Positions 25,995-36,500 of a stretch of DNA of 64,000 nt are shown here, piece by piece. The notes beneath the pieces were generated by a model. It saw nothing but the letters and a program-made list of their open reading frames with translations. It was not told the DNA's origin and made no database searches. This stretch comes from Bacteroides sp. 519 (lineage in GTDB: Bacteria > Bacteroidota > Bacteroidia > Bacteroidales > Bacteroidaceae), in assembly GCF_010500955.1 (NCBI RefSeq), contig NZ_QVMJ01000005.1, positions 159,704 through 223,703 on the forward strand, in the 5' to 3' direction. The first letter of the stretch is position 1. Every line of letters starts with the position of its first letter. The position numbers and the translations under genes were made by a program.

Positions 25995-27785
25995 ATGAAA
26001 AAGAAAAAAGAGAGTTTATTTCAACGCTTTACCTTATGGCGTGAAAAAAACATCAAAGAGAAAAACTTCATTTTACTTTTGAGCTTTCTGGTTGGTATAT
26101 TTACTGCCTTTGCTGCTTTAATCCTGAAGTATTTAATACATCTTATCCAGGATTTTCTTACCAATAACTTCAGTTCAACAGGGGTTAACTACCTGTATTT
26201 GGTATATCCCATTGTTGGGATATTTATTGCCGGCTGGTTTGTGCGTAATATTGTGAAAGATGATATTAGTCACGGTGTAACCAAAATATTATATGCTATA
26301 TCGCGCCGTAAAGGGCGCATCAAAAGGCACAATATATGGTCGTCGACCATAGCCAGTTCCATAACCATCGGATTTGGGGGATCGGTAGGAGCAGAAGCAC
26401 CTATTGTACTAACAGGTTCGGCTATCGGATCTAATCTGGGAAGCCTCTTCAAAATGGAACACCGCACACTTATGCTCCTTGTAGGATGTGGCGCTGCGGG
26501 TGCTGTTGCAGGAATCTTTAAGGCACCCATTGCCGGATTAGTGTTTACCATCGAAGTGTTATTGCTCGACTTGACTATGACTTCGTTGCTTCCGTTGCTC
26601 ATATCGTCGGTAACAGCAGCTTCGGTTTCTTATATTCTTACTGGTACAGAGGCCATGTTTAAGTTCCATCAGGAGCAATTGTTTGAGATGGAAAGAATCC
26701 CCTATGTTATTCTGTTGGGTATTTTCTGCGGATTAACATCTTTGTACTTTACCCGTGCAATGATTTGGCTGGAAGGAATATTCGGCAAGCTGAACAACCC
26801 ATATAAGAAATTCCTGTTAGGGGCAATACTGTTAAGTATTCTTATCTTCTTATTTCCCCCGCTTTATGGTGAAGGATACGATACTATTGAGCTCTTACTT
26901 AATGGTAAGAATTTAGCAGACTGGGATACAACAATGAATAACTCTATCTTTTATGGTCATTCAAACCTGTTGATAGTATATTTGTTATTGATTGTTTTGT
27001 TTAAAGTATTTGCTTCTAGCGCAACCAATGGAGGGGGAGGTACCGGAGGTATCTTTGCACCTTCGTTATTTCTGGGTTGTATAGTAGGATTTATCTTCTC
27101 TTATTTCAGCAACTTCTTCGACTTTACCCCCAACCTGCCAGAAAACAACTTCGCCCTGATGGGAATGGCCGGTGTTATGAGTGGAGTTATGCATGCCCCA
27201 TTAACCGGAATATTCCTTATTGCCGAACTTACCGGAGGTTATGATTTATTTCTTCCTTTAATGATTGTTGCCGTAAGCTCGTACCTTACCATCATTATAT
27301 TCGAGCCGCATAGTATTTACTCTATGCGTTTGGCCAAAAAAGGACAGCTACTTACCCACCATAAAGATAAAGCCGTACTTACTTTAATGAAGATGGAGCA
27401 TGTTGTTGAAAAAGATTTTTCGATAGTTTATCCGGATATGGATTTGGGCGAACTGGTGAAAGTAATCTCAACCTCACACCGTAACATGTTTCCGGTAACA
27501 GATAAAGAAGGAGTACTTTTAGGAGTTGTTTTATTAGATGATATCCGGAACATTATGTTCCGCCAGGAGTTGTATCATCGTTTTAAAGTACAGAAATTGA
27601 TGACAGCCATCCCTATCAGGTTGTACGATACAGATAGTATGGAACAGGTTATGCGCACCTTTGATGATACCAAAGCATGGAACTTGCCCATAGTAAGTAC
27701 AGAGGGTAAATACCTGGGATTTGTTTCTAAGTCGAAGATATTTAACGCCTACCGTGAGGTGCTTGTACAGTTCTCGGAAGATTGA
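25995..27785 (+). CDS. ClC-family chloride channel/antiporter with CBS pair
   Basis: 596 aa. Ten or more membrane segments to ~440. Selectivity motifs include GFGGSVGAEAP with gating glutamate E134 and GGTGGIFAPSLF. The retained glutamate suggests Cl-/H+ exchange rather than a plain channel. C-terminal CBS pair at ~460-590 (cytoplasmic, nucleotide-sensing). Start at 25995 lies 8 bp after tsaC. Confidence 0.92.
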   Translation: MKKKKESLFQRFTLWREKNIKEKNFILLLSFLVGIFTAFAALILKYLIHLIQDFLTNNFSSTGVNYLYLVYPIVGIFIAGWFVRNIVKDDISHGVTKILYAISRRKGRIKRHNIWSSTIASSITIGFGGSVGAEAPIVLTGSAIGSNLGSLFKMEHRTLMLLVGCGAAGAVAGIFKAPIAGLVFTIEVLLLDLTMTSLLPLLISSVTAASVSYILTGTEAMFKFHQEQLFEMERIPYVILLGIFCGLTSLYFTRAMIWLEGIFGKLNNPYKKFLLGAILLSILIFLFPPLYGEGYDTIELLLNGKNLADWDTTMNNSIFYGHSNLLIVYLLLIVLFKVFASSATNGGGGTGGIFAPSLFLGCIVGFIFSYFSNFFDFTPNLPENNFALMGMAGVMSGVMHAPLTGIFLIAELTGGYDLFLPLMIVAVSSYLTIIIFEPHSIYSMRLAKKGQLLTHHKDKAVLTLMKMEHVVEKDFSIVYPDMDLGELVKVISTSHRNMFPVTDKEGVLLGVVLLDDIRNIMFRQELYHRFKVQKLMTAIPIRLYDTDSMEQVMRTFDDTKAWNLPIVSTEGKYLGFVSKSKIFNAYREVLVQFSED

Positions 27786-27789
27786 TTAA

Positions 27790-27871
27790 AGTTTTTGAGT
27801 TTTTAAGGATTTAAGTTAATAAGACATCTTAATATCCTTAAAAACTCAGAAACTTAAAAACTTAAAAACTA
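27790..27871. repeat. Intergenic inverted repeat without the common core
   Basis: Left arm GTTTTTGAGTTTTTAAGGAT and onwards (27791-27818), right arm 27830-27871 with TATCCTTAAAAACTCAGAAAC and further TTAAAAACT repeats. It lies between the ClC and fmt genes. The stem is AT-rich, and the ATCTTAATA loop region lacks CCATGCGGCATCGT. Confidence 0.65.
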
Positions 27872-27873
27872 AA

Positions 27874-28833
27874 ATGAAAGATTTACGAATAGTATACATG
27901 GGTACTCCCGATTTTGCGGTAGAGCCCCTCCGTCGTTTAGTTGAAGGCAACTATAACATTGTTGGTGTAATCACAATGCCCGATAAGCCCGCAGGCCGTG
28001 GACATAAAATCCAATATTCGCCGGTAAAGCAATATGCGTTAGACCACAATCTGCCTTTATTGCAACCAGAGAAACTTAAGAATGAAGATTTTCTGAACGA
28101 TCTTCGTGCATGGCAAGCCGATCTTCAGATAGTTGTTGCCTTCCGTATGCTTCCCGAAGTAGTTTGGAATATGCCACGTTTCGGAACATTCAATCTGCAT
28201 GCATCTTTATTGCCCCAATATCGTGGTGCAGCCCCTATAAACTGGGCAGTTATAAATGGTGAAACCGAAACCGGAATAACCACCTTCTTCCTGACCCACG
28301 AAATTGATACGGGCAAAGTTATTCAGCAGGTTAAAGTACCCATTGCCGATACCGATAATGTAGGTATTGTACACGATAAACTAATGAATCTGGGTGGTGA
28401 TTTGGTTCTGGAAACCGTAGATGCAATTATTGCCGGCACCATAAAACCTATTGCACAAGAAGACATGGCAGTGGTGGGCGAGTTGCTTCCTGCACCAAAA
28501 ATCTTCAAGGATACTTGTAAGATAAACTGGGATCAGCCTGCAAAGAACGTATATGATTTCATTCGCGGCTTATCACCTTATCCCGGAGCATGGACAGAGA
28601 TGCAAACGGCAGATGAAACCGTAGTTGCAAAGATATTCGGTAGCGAGAAATCTCAGGAGACGCATCAGCTTACTCCCGGTTCAATAGAAACAGATGGCAA
28701 AACTTATTTAAAAGTTGCTGTTGCCGATGGATTTATTAGTGTCAAATCACTGCAACTCCCTGGGAAAAAGCGTTTGGAAATAGGCGAACTTCTGCGAGGA
28801 TATAGGTTTGCAAGTACAGTATGTTTTGTTTGA
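27874..28833 (+). CDS. fmt: Methionyl-tRNA formyltransferase
   Basis: 319 aa. Formylates initiator Met-tRNA using 10-formyl-THF. Catalytic triad N107, H109 ([16 protein letters not shown]) and D145 (EIDTG); the C-terminal OB-like domain is present (~215-319), so full length. The stop is 2 bp before the truA start. Confidence 0.96.
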   Translation: MKDLRIVYMGTPDFAVEPLRRLVEGNYNIVGVITMPDKPAGRGHKIQYSPVKQYALDHNLPLLQPEKLKNEDFLNDLRAWQADLQIVVAFRMLPEVVWNMPRFGTFNLHASLLPQYRGAAPINWAVINGETETGITTFFLTHEIDTGKVIQQVKVPIADTDNVGIVHDKLMNLGGDLVLETVDAIIAGTIKPIAQEDMAVVGELLPAPKIFKDTCKINWDQPAKNVYDFIRGLSPYPGAWTEMQTADETVVAKIFGSEKSQETHQLTPGSIETDGKTYLKVAVADGFISVKSLQLPGKKRLEIGELLRGYRFASTVCFV

Positions 28834-28835
28834 TT

Positions 28836-29588
28836 ATGCATCGTTACTTTATTTATTTAGCTTACGACGGCACCAACTACCACGGCTGGCAGATACAGCC
28901 CAATGGTATAAGCGTACAGGAAACATTAATGAAAGCCCTGTACACTTTTCTTCGTAAAGAGATAGAAGTTATCGGTGCCGGAAGAACAGATGCCGGAGTA
29001 CATGCCGCACTAATGGTTGCACATTTCGACTATCCGGGCGAGCCACTAGATACAAGCCAGGTAAAAGAAAAGCTAAACCGTATTTTACCTCCCGACATTT
29101 CGGTATACAATGTAAAAGAAGTCAAACCCGATGCTCATGCACGCTTTGATGCCCTTTCGCGCACATATAAATATTACGTAACAACAGAGAAGTTTCCTTT
29201 TCAAAGACAGTACCGTTACCGGCTTCATAACAAACCCGATTTCGATAAGATGAATCAGGTTGCCCGTATATTATACGAATATACCGACTTTACCAGTTTC
29301 AGCAAACTACACACCGATGTTAAAACCAACAACTGCAAAGTAACAAACGTCTGTTGGACACAGATAGACGATGTTACCTGGGAATTTACCATCACAGCCG
29401 ACCGGTTTCTGCGCAATATGGTACGGGCAGTAGTAGGTACACTACTCGAAGTTGGACAAGGAAAACTTACAGCCGACGGATTCCGGAAAGTCATTGAACA
29501 AAAAGACCGTGGTAAAGCCGGTACATCTGTTCCCGGTCAGGGATTGTTTCTGGTAAATGTAGAGTATCCGGAAGAGATATGGAGATAA
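28836..29588 (+). CDS. truA: tRNA pseudouridine(38-40) synthase TruA
   Basis: 250 aa from the ATG at 28836; a frame open from 28821 adds five residues overlapping fmt and is less likely, because homologues start at [15 protein letters not shown]. Catalytic aspartate D52 sits in [15 protein letters not shown]-like [14 protein letters not shown] is near the C-terminus. It modifies positions 38-40 in the anticodon stem. Translationally coupled to fmt. Confidence 0.95.
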   Translation: MHRYFIYLAYDGTNYHGWQIQPNGISVQETLMKALYTFLRKEIEVIGAGRTDAGVHAALMVAHFDYPGEPLDTSQVKEKLNRILPPDISVYNVKEVKPDAHARFDALSRTYKYYVTTEKFPFQRQYRYRLHNKPDFDKMNQVARILYEYTDFTSFSKLHTDVKTNNCKVTNVCWTQIDDVTWEFTITADRFLRNMVRAVVGTLLEVGQGKLTADGFRKVIEQKDRGKAGTSVPGQGLFLVNVEYPEEIWR

Positions 29589-29673
29589 AGGAGGTAAAGT
29601 GAGGTAAAGGAGGTAAAGTATCCATGCGGCATCGTTACTTTACCTCCTTTACCTCACTTTACCTCTACCTCAC
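29589..29673. repeat. Intergenic inverted repeat with CCATGCGGCATCGT core (member 2)
   Basis: Left arm 29589-29621 built of GGAGGTAAAG/GAGGTAAAG units, core 29622-29635 identical to member 1, right arm 29636-29673 built of CTTTACCTC units. The arms are completely different in sequence from member 1, yet each pairs with its partner. It starts right after the truA stop. Confidence 0.8.
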
Positions 29674-29694
29674 TCTATTTAAAACTTAATTATT

Positions 29695-30594
29695 ATGTGG
29701 TTATTATTAGCATTTCTTTCAGCACTTTTGCTGGGATTTTATGATGTATTTAAAAAGCAGTCATTAAAAGACAACGCTGTTTTACCGGTTCTTTTTCTGA
29801 ATACACTGTTCTCCAGTCTTATATTTCTCCCTTTCGTTCTGATATCCTTGTATGCTCCCAATGTTTTAGGAGGAACCATATTCGAGGTACCTCAGGCAGG
29901 TTGGGAAGTACATAAATACATTATAATAAAATCGTTCATCGTACTATCTTCATGGATCTTCGGGTATTTTGCAATGAAACATTTACCCATTACCATAGTA
30001 GGTCCAATCAATGCCACCCGTCCTGTGATAGTACTTCTTGGAGCCATGCTTTTGTTTGGCGAACGCCTTAATCTATATCAATGGATTGGAGTATCGTTGG
30101 CAATCATATCCTTTTTTATGTTAAGCAATTCCGGCAAGAAAGAAGGAATAGATTTTAAGCATAACAAATGGATATTCTTTCTTATCCTCTCTACCATAAT
30201 GGGTGCCATCAGCGGACTGTACGATAAGTACCTGATGAAACAATTCAATCACATGCTTATTCAGTCGTGGTATAATATTTATCAGGTGTTTATAATGTGT
30301 CCTATCCTGTTGTTACTTTGGTGGCCCAAAAGGAAATCCACTACTCCGTTTAGATGGACATGGACTATTATTCTAATTTCTATATTTTTGTCGGCTGCCG
30401 ATTTTGCTTACTTCTATGCATTGAGCTTTGATGATTCTATGATTTCTATTGTATCCATGGTAAGGCGTAGCAGTGTAATTGTTTCTTTCTTGTTCGGTGC
30501 ATTGGTTTTCCGTGAAAAGAATTTAAAAAGTAAAGCAATCGACCTGCTTCTGGTGTTAATAGGAATGATATTCTTATATTTGGGGACAAGATAA
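29695..30594 (+). CDS. EamA/DMT-family transporter
   Basis: 299 aa, about ten TM helices in two EamA-like halves (GPINATRPVIVLLGAMLLFGERL in the first, MISIVSMVRRSSVIVSFLFGALVFREKN in the second). Typical DMT exporters move amino acids, nucleobases or other metabolites; the substrate is not apparent. The 3' end contains the promoter of the following ATPase gene. Confidence 0.85.
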   Translation: MWLLLAFLSALLLGFYDVFKKQSLKDNAVLPVLFLNTLFSSLIFLPFVLISLYAPNVLGGTIFEVPQAGWEVHKYIIIKSFIVLSSWIFGYFAMKHLPITIVGPINATRPVIVLLGAMLLFGERLNLYQWIGVSLAIISFFMLSNSGKKEGIDFKHNKWIFFLILSTIMGAISGLYDKYLMKQFNHMLIQSWYNIYQVFIMCPILLLLWWPKRKSTTPFRWTWTIILISIFLSAADFAYFYALSFDDSMISIVSMVRRSSVIVSFLFGALVFREKNLKSKAIDLLLVLIGMIFLYLGTR

Positions 30595-30609
30595 TAATTT
30601 ATACCTTTG
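30579..30609 (+). promoter_or_regulatory. Consensus promoter of the ATPase/DUF4435 pair
   Basis: TTTG (30579-30582), exactly 19 bp, TACCTTTG (30602-30609): a full match to the Bacteroidota housekeeping promoter. The -33 box lies within the last codons of the EamA gene. RNA start predicted near 30616, 16 bp before the ATPase start. Confidence 0.75.
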
Positions 30610-30631
30610 TGTGGTTGAATAGTAATATAGT

Positions 30632-31414
30632 ATGGCATATTTGAATAAGGTTGAAATCAAAAGCCTATGGGGTACAAAAAACATCGCATGGAATAATATT
30701 CATGAAGATGTAAATATCATTGTTGGAATAAACGGTAGTGGTAAAACGACTTTATTAAATTTAATATGGGGGGCCATTACTAACGATTCAAAAATCAAAA
30801 ACAAGTATAATCATTCAGAAGCAACATATCAATATACATATTCAGATATTCCACTGATTGCAGAGTTTATCACTACTTTTGATGTTGTTTACTCCCATAA
30901 AAAGAAATCCGAATCACCTTTAACCCTTGATCTCCTTGATGCAATATACACCACTGGACAATCAAAAAACACCTTTTATGATTATCGCCTAAAAGCAACC
31001 AATTTTCCCGAACAGGCCGATTCTATTAATAAACGTATTCAATCATTCTATAAACTGATTGATAAACAATTCTCAACCACAAACAAGAAGATTGAAGTAG
31101 ATCCTCATACCAATAAACTCATATTCAAACAAAACGGGAACACTATTCAACTGGAAGATTTATCTTCTGGTGAAAAGCAATTCCTGCTTATTATGTTCAA
31201 AGTCTTCCTTATGGAAGAAAAGCCCTATATTCTGTTGATGGACGAACCCGAAATATCCATGCACATAGAATGGCAGTTTGAATTGATCAATACAATCAGA
31301 GAGTTGAACCCCAATTGCCAGATTATATTAGCAACCCATTCGCCTGGTATATTCGGTAATGGTTGGGGAGATAAAGTTGTATATATGGAAGATATTATGA
31401 GTGATGCAAACTAA
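30632..31414 (+). CDS. Compact ABC/SMC-like AAA ATPase of a PARIS-like pair
   Basis: 260 aa. Walker A GINGSGKTT (~36-44), signature LSSGEKQFLL, Walker B ILLMDEPEISMH, switch His in ILATHSP. It is an AAA_15/AAA_21-type ATPase that lacks a long coiled-coil insert, so shorter than classical PARIS AriA. Its stop overlaps the DUF4435 gene, the arrangement expected for an AriA/AriB-type toxin-sequestering pair. In PARIS the ATPase assembly senses a phage anti-restriction protein and releases AriB. Direct evidence here is only the domain pairing and the private promoter. Confidence 0.8.
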   Translation: MAYLNKVEIKSLWGTKNIAWNNIHEDVNIIVGINGSGKTTLLNLIWGAITNDSKIKNKYNHSEATYQYTYSDIPLIAEFITTFDVVYSHKKKSESPLTLDLLDAIYTTGQSKNTFYDYRLKATNFPEQADSINKRIQSFYKLIDKQFSTTNKKIEVDPHTNKLIFKQNGNTIQLEDLSSGEKQFLLIMFKVFLMEEKPYILLMDEPEISMHIEWQFELINTIRELNPNCQIILATHSPGIFGNGWGDKVVYMEDIMSDAN

Positions 31415-32363
31415 TCGGGATGTACAAAAACACTACTCCTCGTTGGCACAGTATTATTCCAATATACCAACGCTATTGAGGAAATGCAAAGCTGTTATTC
31501 ATTTGGAAGATAAAACCGATGAAAGATTCTGGAGACCTTTTTTTGAAAGGTACTTTCCGAATGAAACATTTCAGTTCCTTCCATATTCGCAAAATGAAAA
31601 AGGGAATAATACATCAGGTTGCGAACAATGTTTAAAGTTTAAGCCTTATTTAAATAAGAATTTTCTGATTTGTATTGATAGCGATTACCGTTATTTGTTA
31701 CAAGAACCAAACATTGATATAGATCATTTTATATTTCAGACATATACTTATTCTTTAGAGAATCATTTCTGTATTAGTCATGGACTAAACCTGATATGCA
31801 AACTATCATGTAAGTATGATAATGAAATATATGATTTCGAAGATTTTCTGAAAAAGTATTCAGCTGTTATATACGAACTGTTTTTATGGCATATTGCATT
31901 ATTCAGGAATAACCCGGAGGATTTTAATGAAGATGAGTTTTGTTCGCTTATTAAATTGCCCCATGTTTATAATAGCATTGACAATCAGTCGGATAAATTA
32001 TTAAATGAATTAAAACAAAGAGTTACTGAAAAAATAGAATCACTAAAAAGAACTCATCTTCAATTTAGTTTAGAAACCGAAAAAAGAAAATATGCTGCAT
32101 TAGGACTTACAGAAGAAAACACCTATCTCTATATCAGAGGACATAATTTATTTTCGATGTGTAACACTATTGGTAAAAAGGTTTGCGATAAGATACTAGA
32201 GATAGAAAAAGGAAAATTAAAAGATTCCAGTCAGATTGGAATTCTATATAATTCAGTAGACGATTTTGAAAAGGTAATCAGTCATAATATTCTTTTTGGA
32301 ACTTACCCCGAAATAATTAGGATAGAAAATGACATGAGAAAATACATTCAAGCAAATAATTAA
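31404..32363 (+). CDS. DUF4435 (TOPRIM-like, AriB-type) effector
   Basis: 319 aa from the ATG at 31404; a GTG at 31401 is also possible. Both starts lie inside the ATPase stop region (overlap ~11 bp). TOPRIM-like acidic motifs are visible: E35 in HLEDKTDERFW and D92/D94 in CIDSDYRYLL, followed by TYTYSLENHFC, a hallmark segment of DUF4435. The family includes AriB, a tRNA-cleaving nuclease of PARIS. The acidic residues are kept, so it is probably active and toxic when released. AT-rich relative to fmt/truA, consistent with recent gain. Confidence 0.78.
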   Translation: MQTNRDVQKHYSSLAQYYSNIPTLLRKCKAVIHLEDKTDERFWRPFFERYFPNETFQFLPYSQNEKGNNTSGCEQCLKFKPYLNKNFLICIDSDYRYLLQEPNIDIDHFIFQTYTYSLENHFCISHGLNLICKLSCKYDNEIYDFEDFLKKYSAVIYELFLWHIALFRNNPEDFNEDEFCSLIKLPHVYNSIDNQSDKLLNELKQRVTEKIESLKRTHLQFSLETEKRKYAALGLTEENTYLYIRGHNLFSMCNTIGKKVCDKILEIEKGKLKDSSQIGILYNSVDDFEKVISHNILFGTYPEIIRIENDMRKYIQANN

Positions 32364-32367
32364 ATAT

Positions 32368-33000
32368 ATGAAAAAGCTAACAACACTTTTATTTATACTA
32401 TCAGTAGCTATCTCCCTATCTGCCCAAGAAGCTAAAACCGTATTCGCAAACATTCCCGATTCACTGTATCCACTTCTTACAGCTGTAAACAGAGCCGATT
32501 TTATTGATTTCCTTGAAAGCAATATGGCAGCCAAAGTAAAAAACAAATTGGGGGGCGAATCCGAAATGACTACCCTTTCAAACTCTTACATACGCATTCA
32601 AACAACCGATAAGAGTGTTTGGGAAATGAAACTGCTTCCGGTAAGCGAAGAAAAAAAAATAGTTTGCATTGTTTCTACTGCATGCGGACCAGTATGCGAC
32701 AGCTCAATAAAATTCTTCACAACCGATTGGAAAGAGTTACCCGCTACCGAATATATAACACTTCCCAGTGCCGACGATTTCTTTCAAGCCCCCTCTCAGG
32801 AAAAGCTGAACGAATATAACCAATTAAAGAAGAAAGCTGATATATTTCTGAGAAAAGCAGAATTGGATAAAGATACCAATAAATTAACCTTTGCATATAC
32901 TACCCCCGAATACATGGAAGGAGATGATAAAAAAGAGATTCTTACTTATATCCAAGCTCCTTTAGTGTATGAGTGGGATGGTGAAAAGTTTTATAATTAA
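32368..33000 (+). CDS. DUF3256 family secreted protein
   Basis: 210 aa. Signal peptide 1-19 (cut after LSA), mature domain containing NSYIRIQTTDKSVWEMKLLP and STACGPVCDSSIKF. I recognise it as DUF3256, a Bacteroidales-specific family of unknown function. It begins 4 bp after the DUF4435 stop, probably because the defence pair was inserted just upstream, not because of a shared role. Confidence 0.75.
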   Translation: MKKLTTLLFILSVAISLSAQEAKTVFANIPDSLYPLLTAVNRADFIDFLESNMAAKVKNKLGGESEMTTLSNSYIRIQTTDKSVWEMKLLPVSEEKKIVCIVSTACGPVCDSSIKFFTTDWKELPATEYITLPSADDFFQAPSQEKLNEYNQLKKKADIFLRKAELDKDTNKLTFAYTTPEYMEGDDKKEILTYIQAPLVYEWDGEKFYN

Positions 33001-33012
33001 CCCATAAGAAAC

Positions 33013-33046
33013 AAAAAAGGCCTGTTTTCCAACAGGCCTTTTTTTG
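33013..33046. terminator. Bidirectional terminator between DUF3256 and tRNA-Val
   Basis: AAAAAAGGCCTGTT pairs with AACAGGCCTTTTTTT around a 4-nt loop, T runs in both directions, 12 bp after the DUF3256 stop and just past the 3' end of the first minus-strand tRNA. Confidence 0.88.
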
Positions 33047-33054
33047 TTTCTTGG

Positions 33055-33129
33055 TGGGCGATGACGGGTTCGAACCGCCGACCCTCTGGGTGTAAACCAG
33101 ATGCTCTGAACCAACTGAGCTAATCGCCC
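33055..33129 (-). tRNA. tRNA-Val (anticodon TAC)
   Basis: 75 nt including the discriminator A. Acceptor GGGCGAT/ATCGCCC, D-loop AGCTCAGTTGGT, anticodon loop TTTACAC within TCTGG/CCAGA, T-loop GGTTCGAACC. CCA is not encoded. Identical over its length to the next copy, 29 bp away. Confidence 0.96.
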
Positions 33130-33158
33130 TTTTTTACGAAAGTGTTCAGTTATTTTTG

Positions 33159-33233
33159 TGGGCGATGACGGGTTCGAACCGCCGACCCTCTGGGTGTAAA
33201 CCAGATGCTCTGAACCAACTGAGCTAATCGCCC
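33159..33233 (-). tRNA. tRNA-Val (anticodon TAC), second identical copy
   Basis: 75 nt identical to the neighbouring tRNA-Val, so a recent or conversion-maintained duplication. It is flanked by a 10-bp inverted repeat, ACGAAAGTGT (33136-33145) and ACACTTTCGT (33236-33245), which may be a processing stem around this copy. Transcribed first from the promoter at 33259-33289. Confidence 0.96.
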
Positions 33234-33258
33234 GTACACTTTCGTTTCAAAAGCGATG

Positions 33259-33289
33259 CAAAGATACGGCTTTCTATGAAACCTCCAAA
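33259..33289 (-). promoter_or_regulatory. Consensus promoter of the tRNA-Val pair
   Basis: Minus strand TTTG (33289-33286), exactly 19 bp, TATCTTTG (33266-33259). Perfect Bacteroidota promoter. RNA start predicted ~33252, 19 bp before the tRNA. Confidence 0.85.
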
Positions 33290-33367
33290 GAAAAGCTGAA
33301 ATATTTTTCTCTATTATTCAATAATAGCTTCTTTTCTCACTTTTTTATCAAAAAACACATGCTGATA

Positions 33368-33398
33368 TTTGCAATATTAAAGATTATATCTATCTTTG
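33368..33398 (+). promoter_or_regulatory. Consensus promoter of tRNA-His
   Basis: TTTG (33368-33371), exactly 19 bp, TATCTTTG (33391-33398). RNA start ~33405, about 12 bp before the tRNA. Confidence 0.85.
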
Positions 33399-33416
33399 CA
33401 CCGCATTAGCAAATAT

Positions 33417-33494
<78 letters not shown>

Positions 33495-33594
33495 AAAAGA
33501 AATAAGCCTTGGACTTTTTGTTCAGGGCTTTTGTTTTTAATAAGATTAATTGTAAATTGCCCCCTGCACAACTAATCCATCAAACCGGAACGCA

Positions 33595-36500
33595 ATGGCT
33601 ACTAACAGTAATCGCACAAAGAAGATTATTATACGCATAGGGATAGGCATACTGGCAACCTTCCTTGTTCTTCTTATTATTATAGGTATAGTTCTCAATA
33701 CAATTGTAACTCCCAAACGAATAACCCCGGTATTATTAGAAGTTGCCCATCAATACCTGGATGCCGAAATTAACTGCGAGTCTATCGATATCACCTTCTT
33801 TTCAACCTTTCCCGATCTGGGAATACAAATGAATAACGGTAGCATCGTACATTCTGTATCTACCGATAGTATTCATCAGCCATCGGCACCAGATACATTA
33901 TTGGTTTTCGAAAAAGGAACTGTTTCGCTTAACCCTGTAGCTTTCATCTTTAATAGGAAAATTGTTTTGCACAAGTTCGAGGTTCAAAATGGTGATGTTT
34001 ATGCTTTTGTTAATGCCGATGGAAAAGCCAACTGGGATATTGTTATTCCATCGGAAGAGGTTGCCCAACAGCCCGAAGAAAACAAAGCCTTTGATATGCC
34101 CGAACTAAATATTAAGGATATACACCTACAAGATATTCGGATAACATACGATGACCTGCACGAAGACGTGTTTGTACTGATGGATAGTGTACAGATGAAG
34201 CTAAATGGAAACATGGCCAAAGATCGTGCTAATTTAAATCTGGCTTTCCGCACCAGTGGAATAACATCTTACTACCAGGGGCAAACATATTCTAAAGAAC
34301 TGCCTGTTAGTATACGTACCAAGCTGAATAACGACCGGATAAACAAATCGCTGACGTTAGACAGGGGAGCAATCAACCTTGGGATTCTTAAACTAAGAAC
34401 TGCAGGAAGTATTGTGCGCGATTCGGTAGTTCGTGGTGCCAACGTTAATATAGACTTCACACTCAATGCATCTTCCCTATCGGATATTGTTGAAATGGTT
34501 CCTGCACATATAAATGATATTAATAGCCAGATTGTTGCCAACGGAGAAATTCAGTCGACAGGGAAAATAAGCGGTTTGTTAAGTAGGGAGCAATATCCTA
34601 CATTATCACTCTCCTTTCAATTGGCCAACGGAATGGTTGCACCAAAGAAACACAAGGATAAACCGTTTGCTGAGGAAATTAAGCTCAACTTCGAAACATT
34701 GATCGACTTTTCGGGTAAGCAATCTTCTACGTTCAAGCTGAATGAGTTTTCGGCCAACTCGGGTTCGTCAAAGATTCATGTAAAAGGTAGTTTAAACAAT
34801 TTGTTAACCCAACCGTTTGTTGATACACAGGCTAAAGCGATAATTGATTTTACACAGTTATCACAATCATACTCTTTTTTGGAAGATATTAAGATGGGAG
34901 GAATGATCGACTTTGATCTTTCGGCCAAAAGTTTATTAAGTGATATCCAATCGTTCAACCTAGGTAAAATCAATATAAATGGTAATGCCAACATAAAGAG
35001 TTTGTTCTTTAATCATCTGAAAGAAAACTTTTCTTTATATGCCACCAATGCCGATATGAAATTCGGAAGCAATACCCGCGATAGTATTCGAGGCCGTTTG
35101 CTCGAAAGTCTTCTTCGCGGCAGTGTATCAATGGATAGTTTAAACTTAAACTGGAAAGATGAGATAAAGGCCAGCGCAGGTAAAGTATCTTCATCTTTCA
35201 GTACCTCGGAACCCAAAGACAGTAGCTCTATTGCTCCGGTTACTACCACTGCCCGGGTACGGAATCTGCAATTAAATATGGGCGACTCGGTACGTTTACG
35301 AAGTTTCCGCACCAATGCTTTTGCACGCATAGCTCCGTCGAAAGGAAATCTTTCTTTACCAGAAATAAGTCTGCGTTTTGCACTGGATACCGTTGGCGCA
35401 CGATACACCGATACTGGCGGAAGCATACGTAACGCCAATCTGTCGCTAAAACTAAACAAATTACAAACCCAGAACAACCGAAGAGCGAATACTACAACCG
35501 ACACAACCAATATAAGTAGCAACCGGCAACGTTATGCCGGCATGACCAGGGAGCAAAGAGATTCTTTACGGAAAGTACATTTCAATCCCGAAGCGAATCT
35601 TTCTTTCCGACTGGAATCGCAGGAAACCCGTGACTTATTAAGAAACTGGGATGTTACAGGAGATCTTAAATGCACAAGCGTGAGATTGCGTACACCCCTC
35701 TTTCCGCTACCCATCAGGGTGATGGAGTCGCAAATGAACTTCACTACAAATAATCTGAAAATAGAGAAAGCTGATTTACAAATTGGTTCTTCGGCATTAA
35801 GCTTGAGTGGTGACATCGACGGCATAAGGCAGGCATTATTGTTTAATGGCAAAGTTGCAGCAAAACTTACACTTACGGGAGACTCTATCGACTTTAACCA
35901 ATTAATAAAGGCAGCGGTTGCCGGTTCGGAGTATTCTTCTAAATCTTCGATAGAGAAAGATTCGATCTCGGCCACTGTTCTTGATGAATCGAAGGCAATA
36001 CCTATCAATGTTGATACAGTTCAATCGGCTATTTTTGTTGTTCCCCGTAATCTGGATATTGAATTTAACTCGCGCATACAGAATGCTAAGTTCTCTGATA
36101 TCCATATCCGGAATGCTATGGGCCGGATTATCTTGCGCGATCAGGCAATTCAGTTGCCCCGTTTCAGTTTAAGTTCGGATATTGGTAAAGCAACCATGAC
36201 CATGGTATATAAGGCAGCCAACAGTGAGGGTGCACATGTTGGAATGGATGTAAATATCACACAAATGGATATTAAAGAACTTATTCAGGCTGTTCCTATG
36301 ATTGACGAACTGGCACCCATGCTTCGCTCGTTCGAGGGAGTAGTTGATTGTGAGATGACCGCCGTTACCGAACTCGATTCTGTGATGAATGTACTTTTAC
36401 CTCGAACAACGGCTTCGTGTTATTTGCATGGTAAAGACATGGTTCTGCTGGATGGTGAAACCTTTTCGGAGATATCGAAAACTTTGATGTTTAAAAACAA

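Noticed and set aside
35013..36008. Long minus-strand frames opposite the AsmA gene
   Set aside because: They mirror a low-complexity Ser/Leu coding pattern of the real gene and show no family features.
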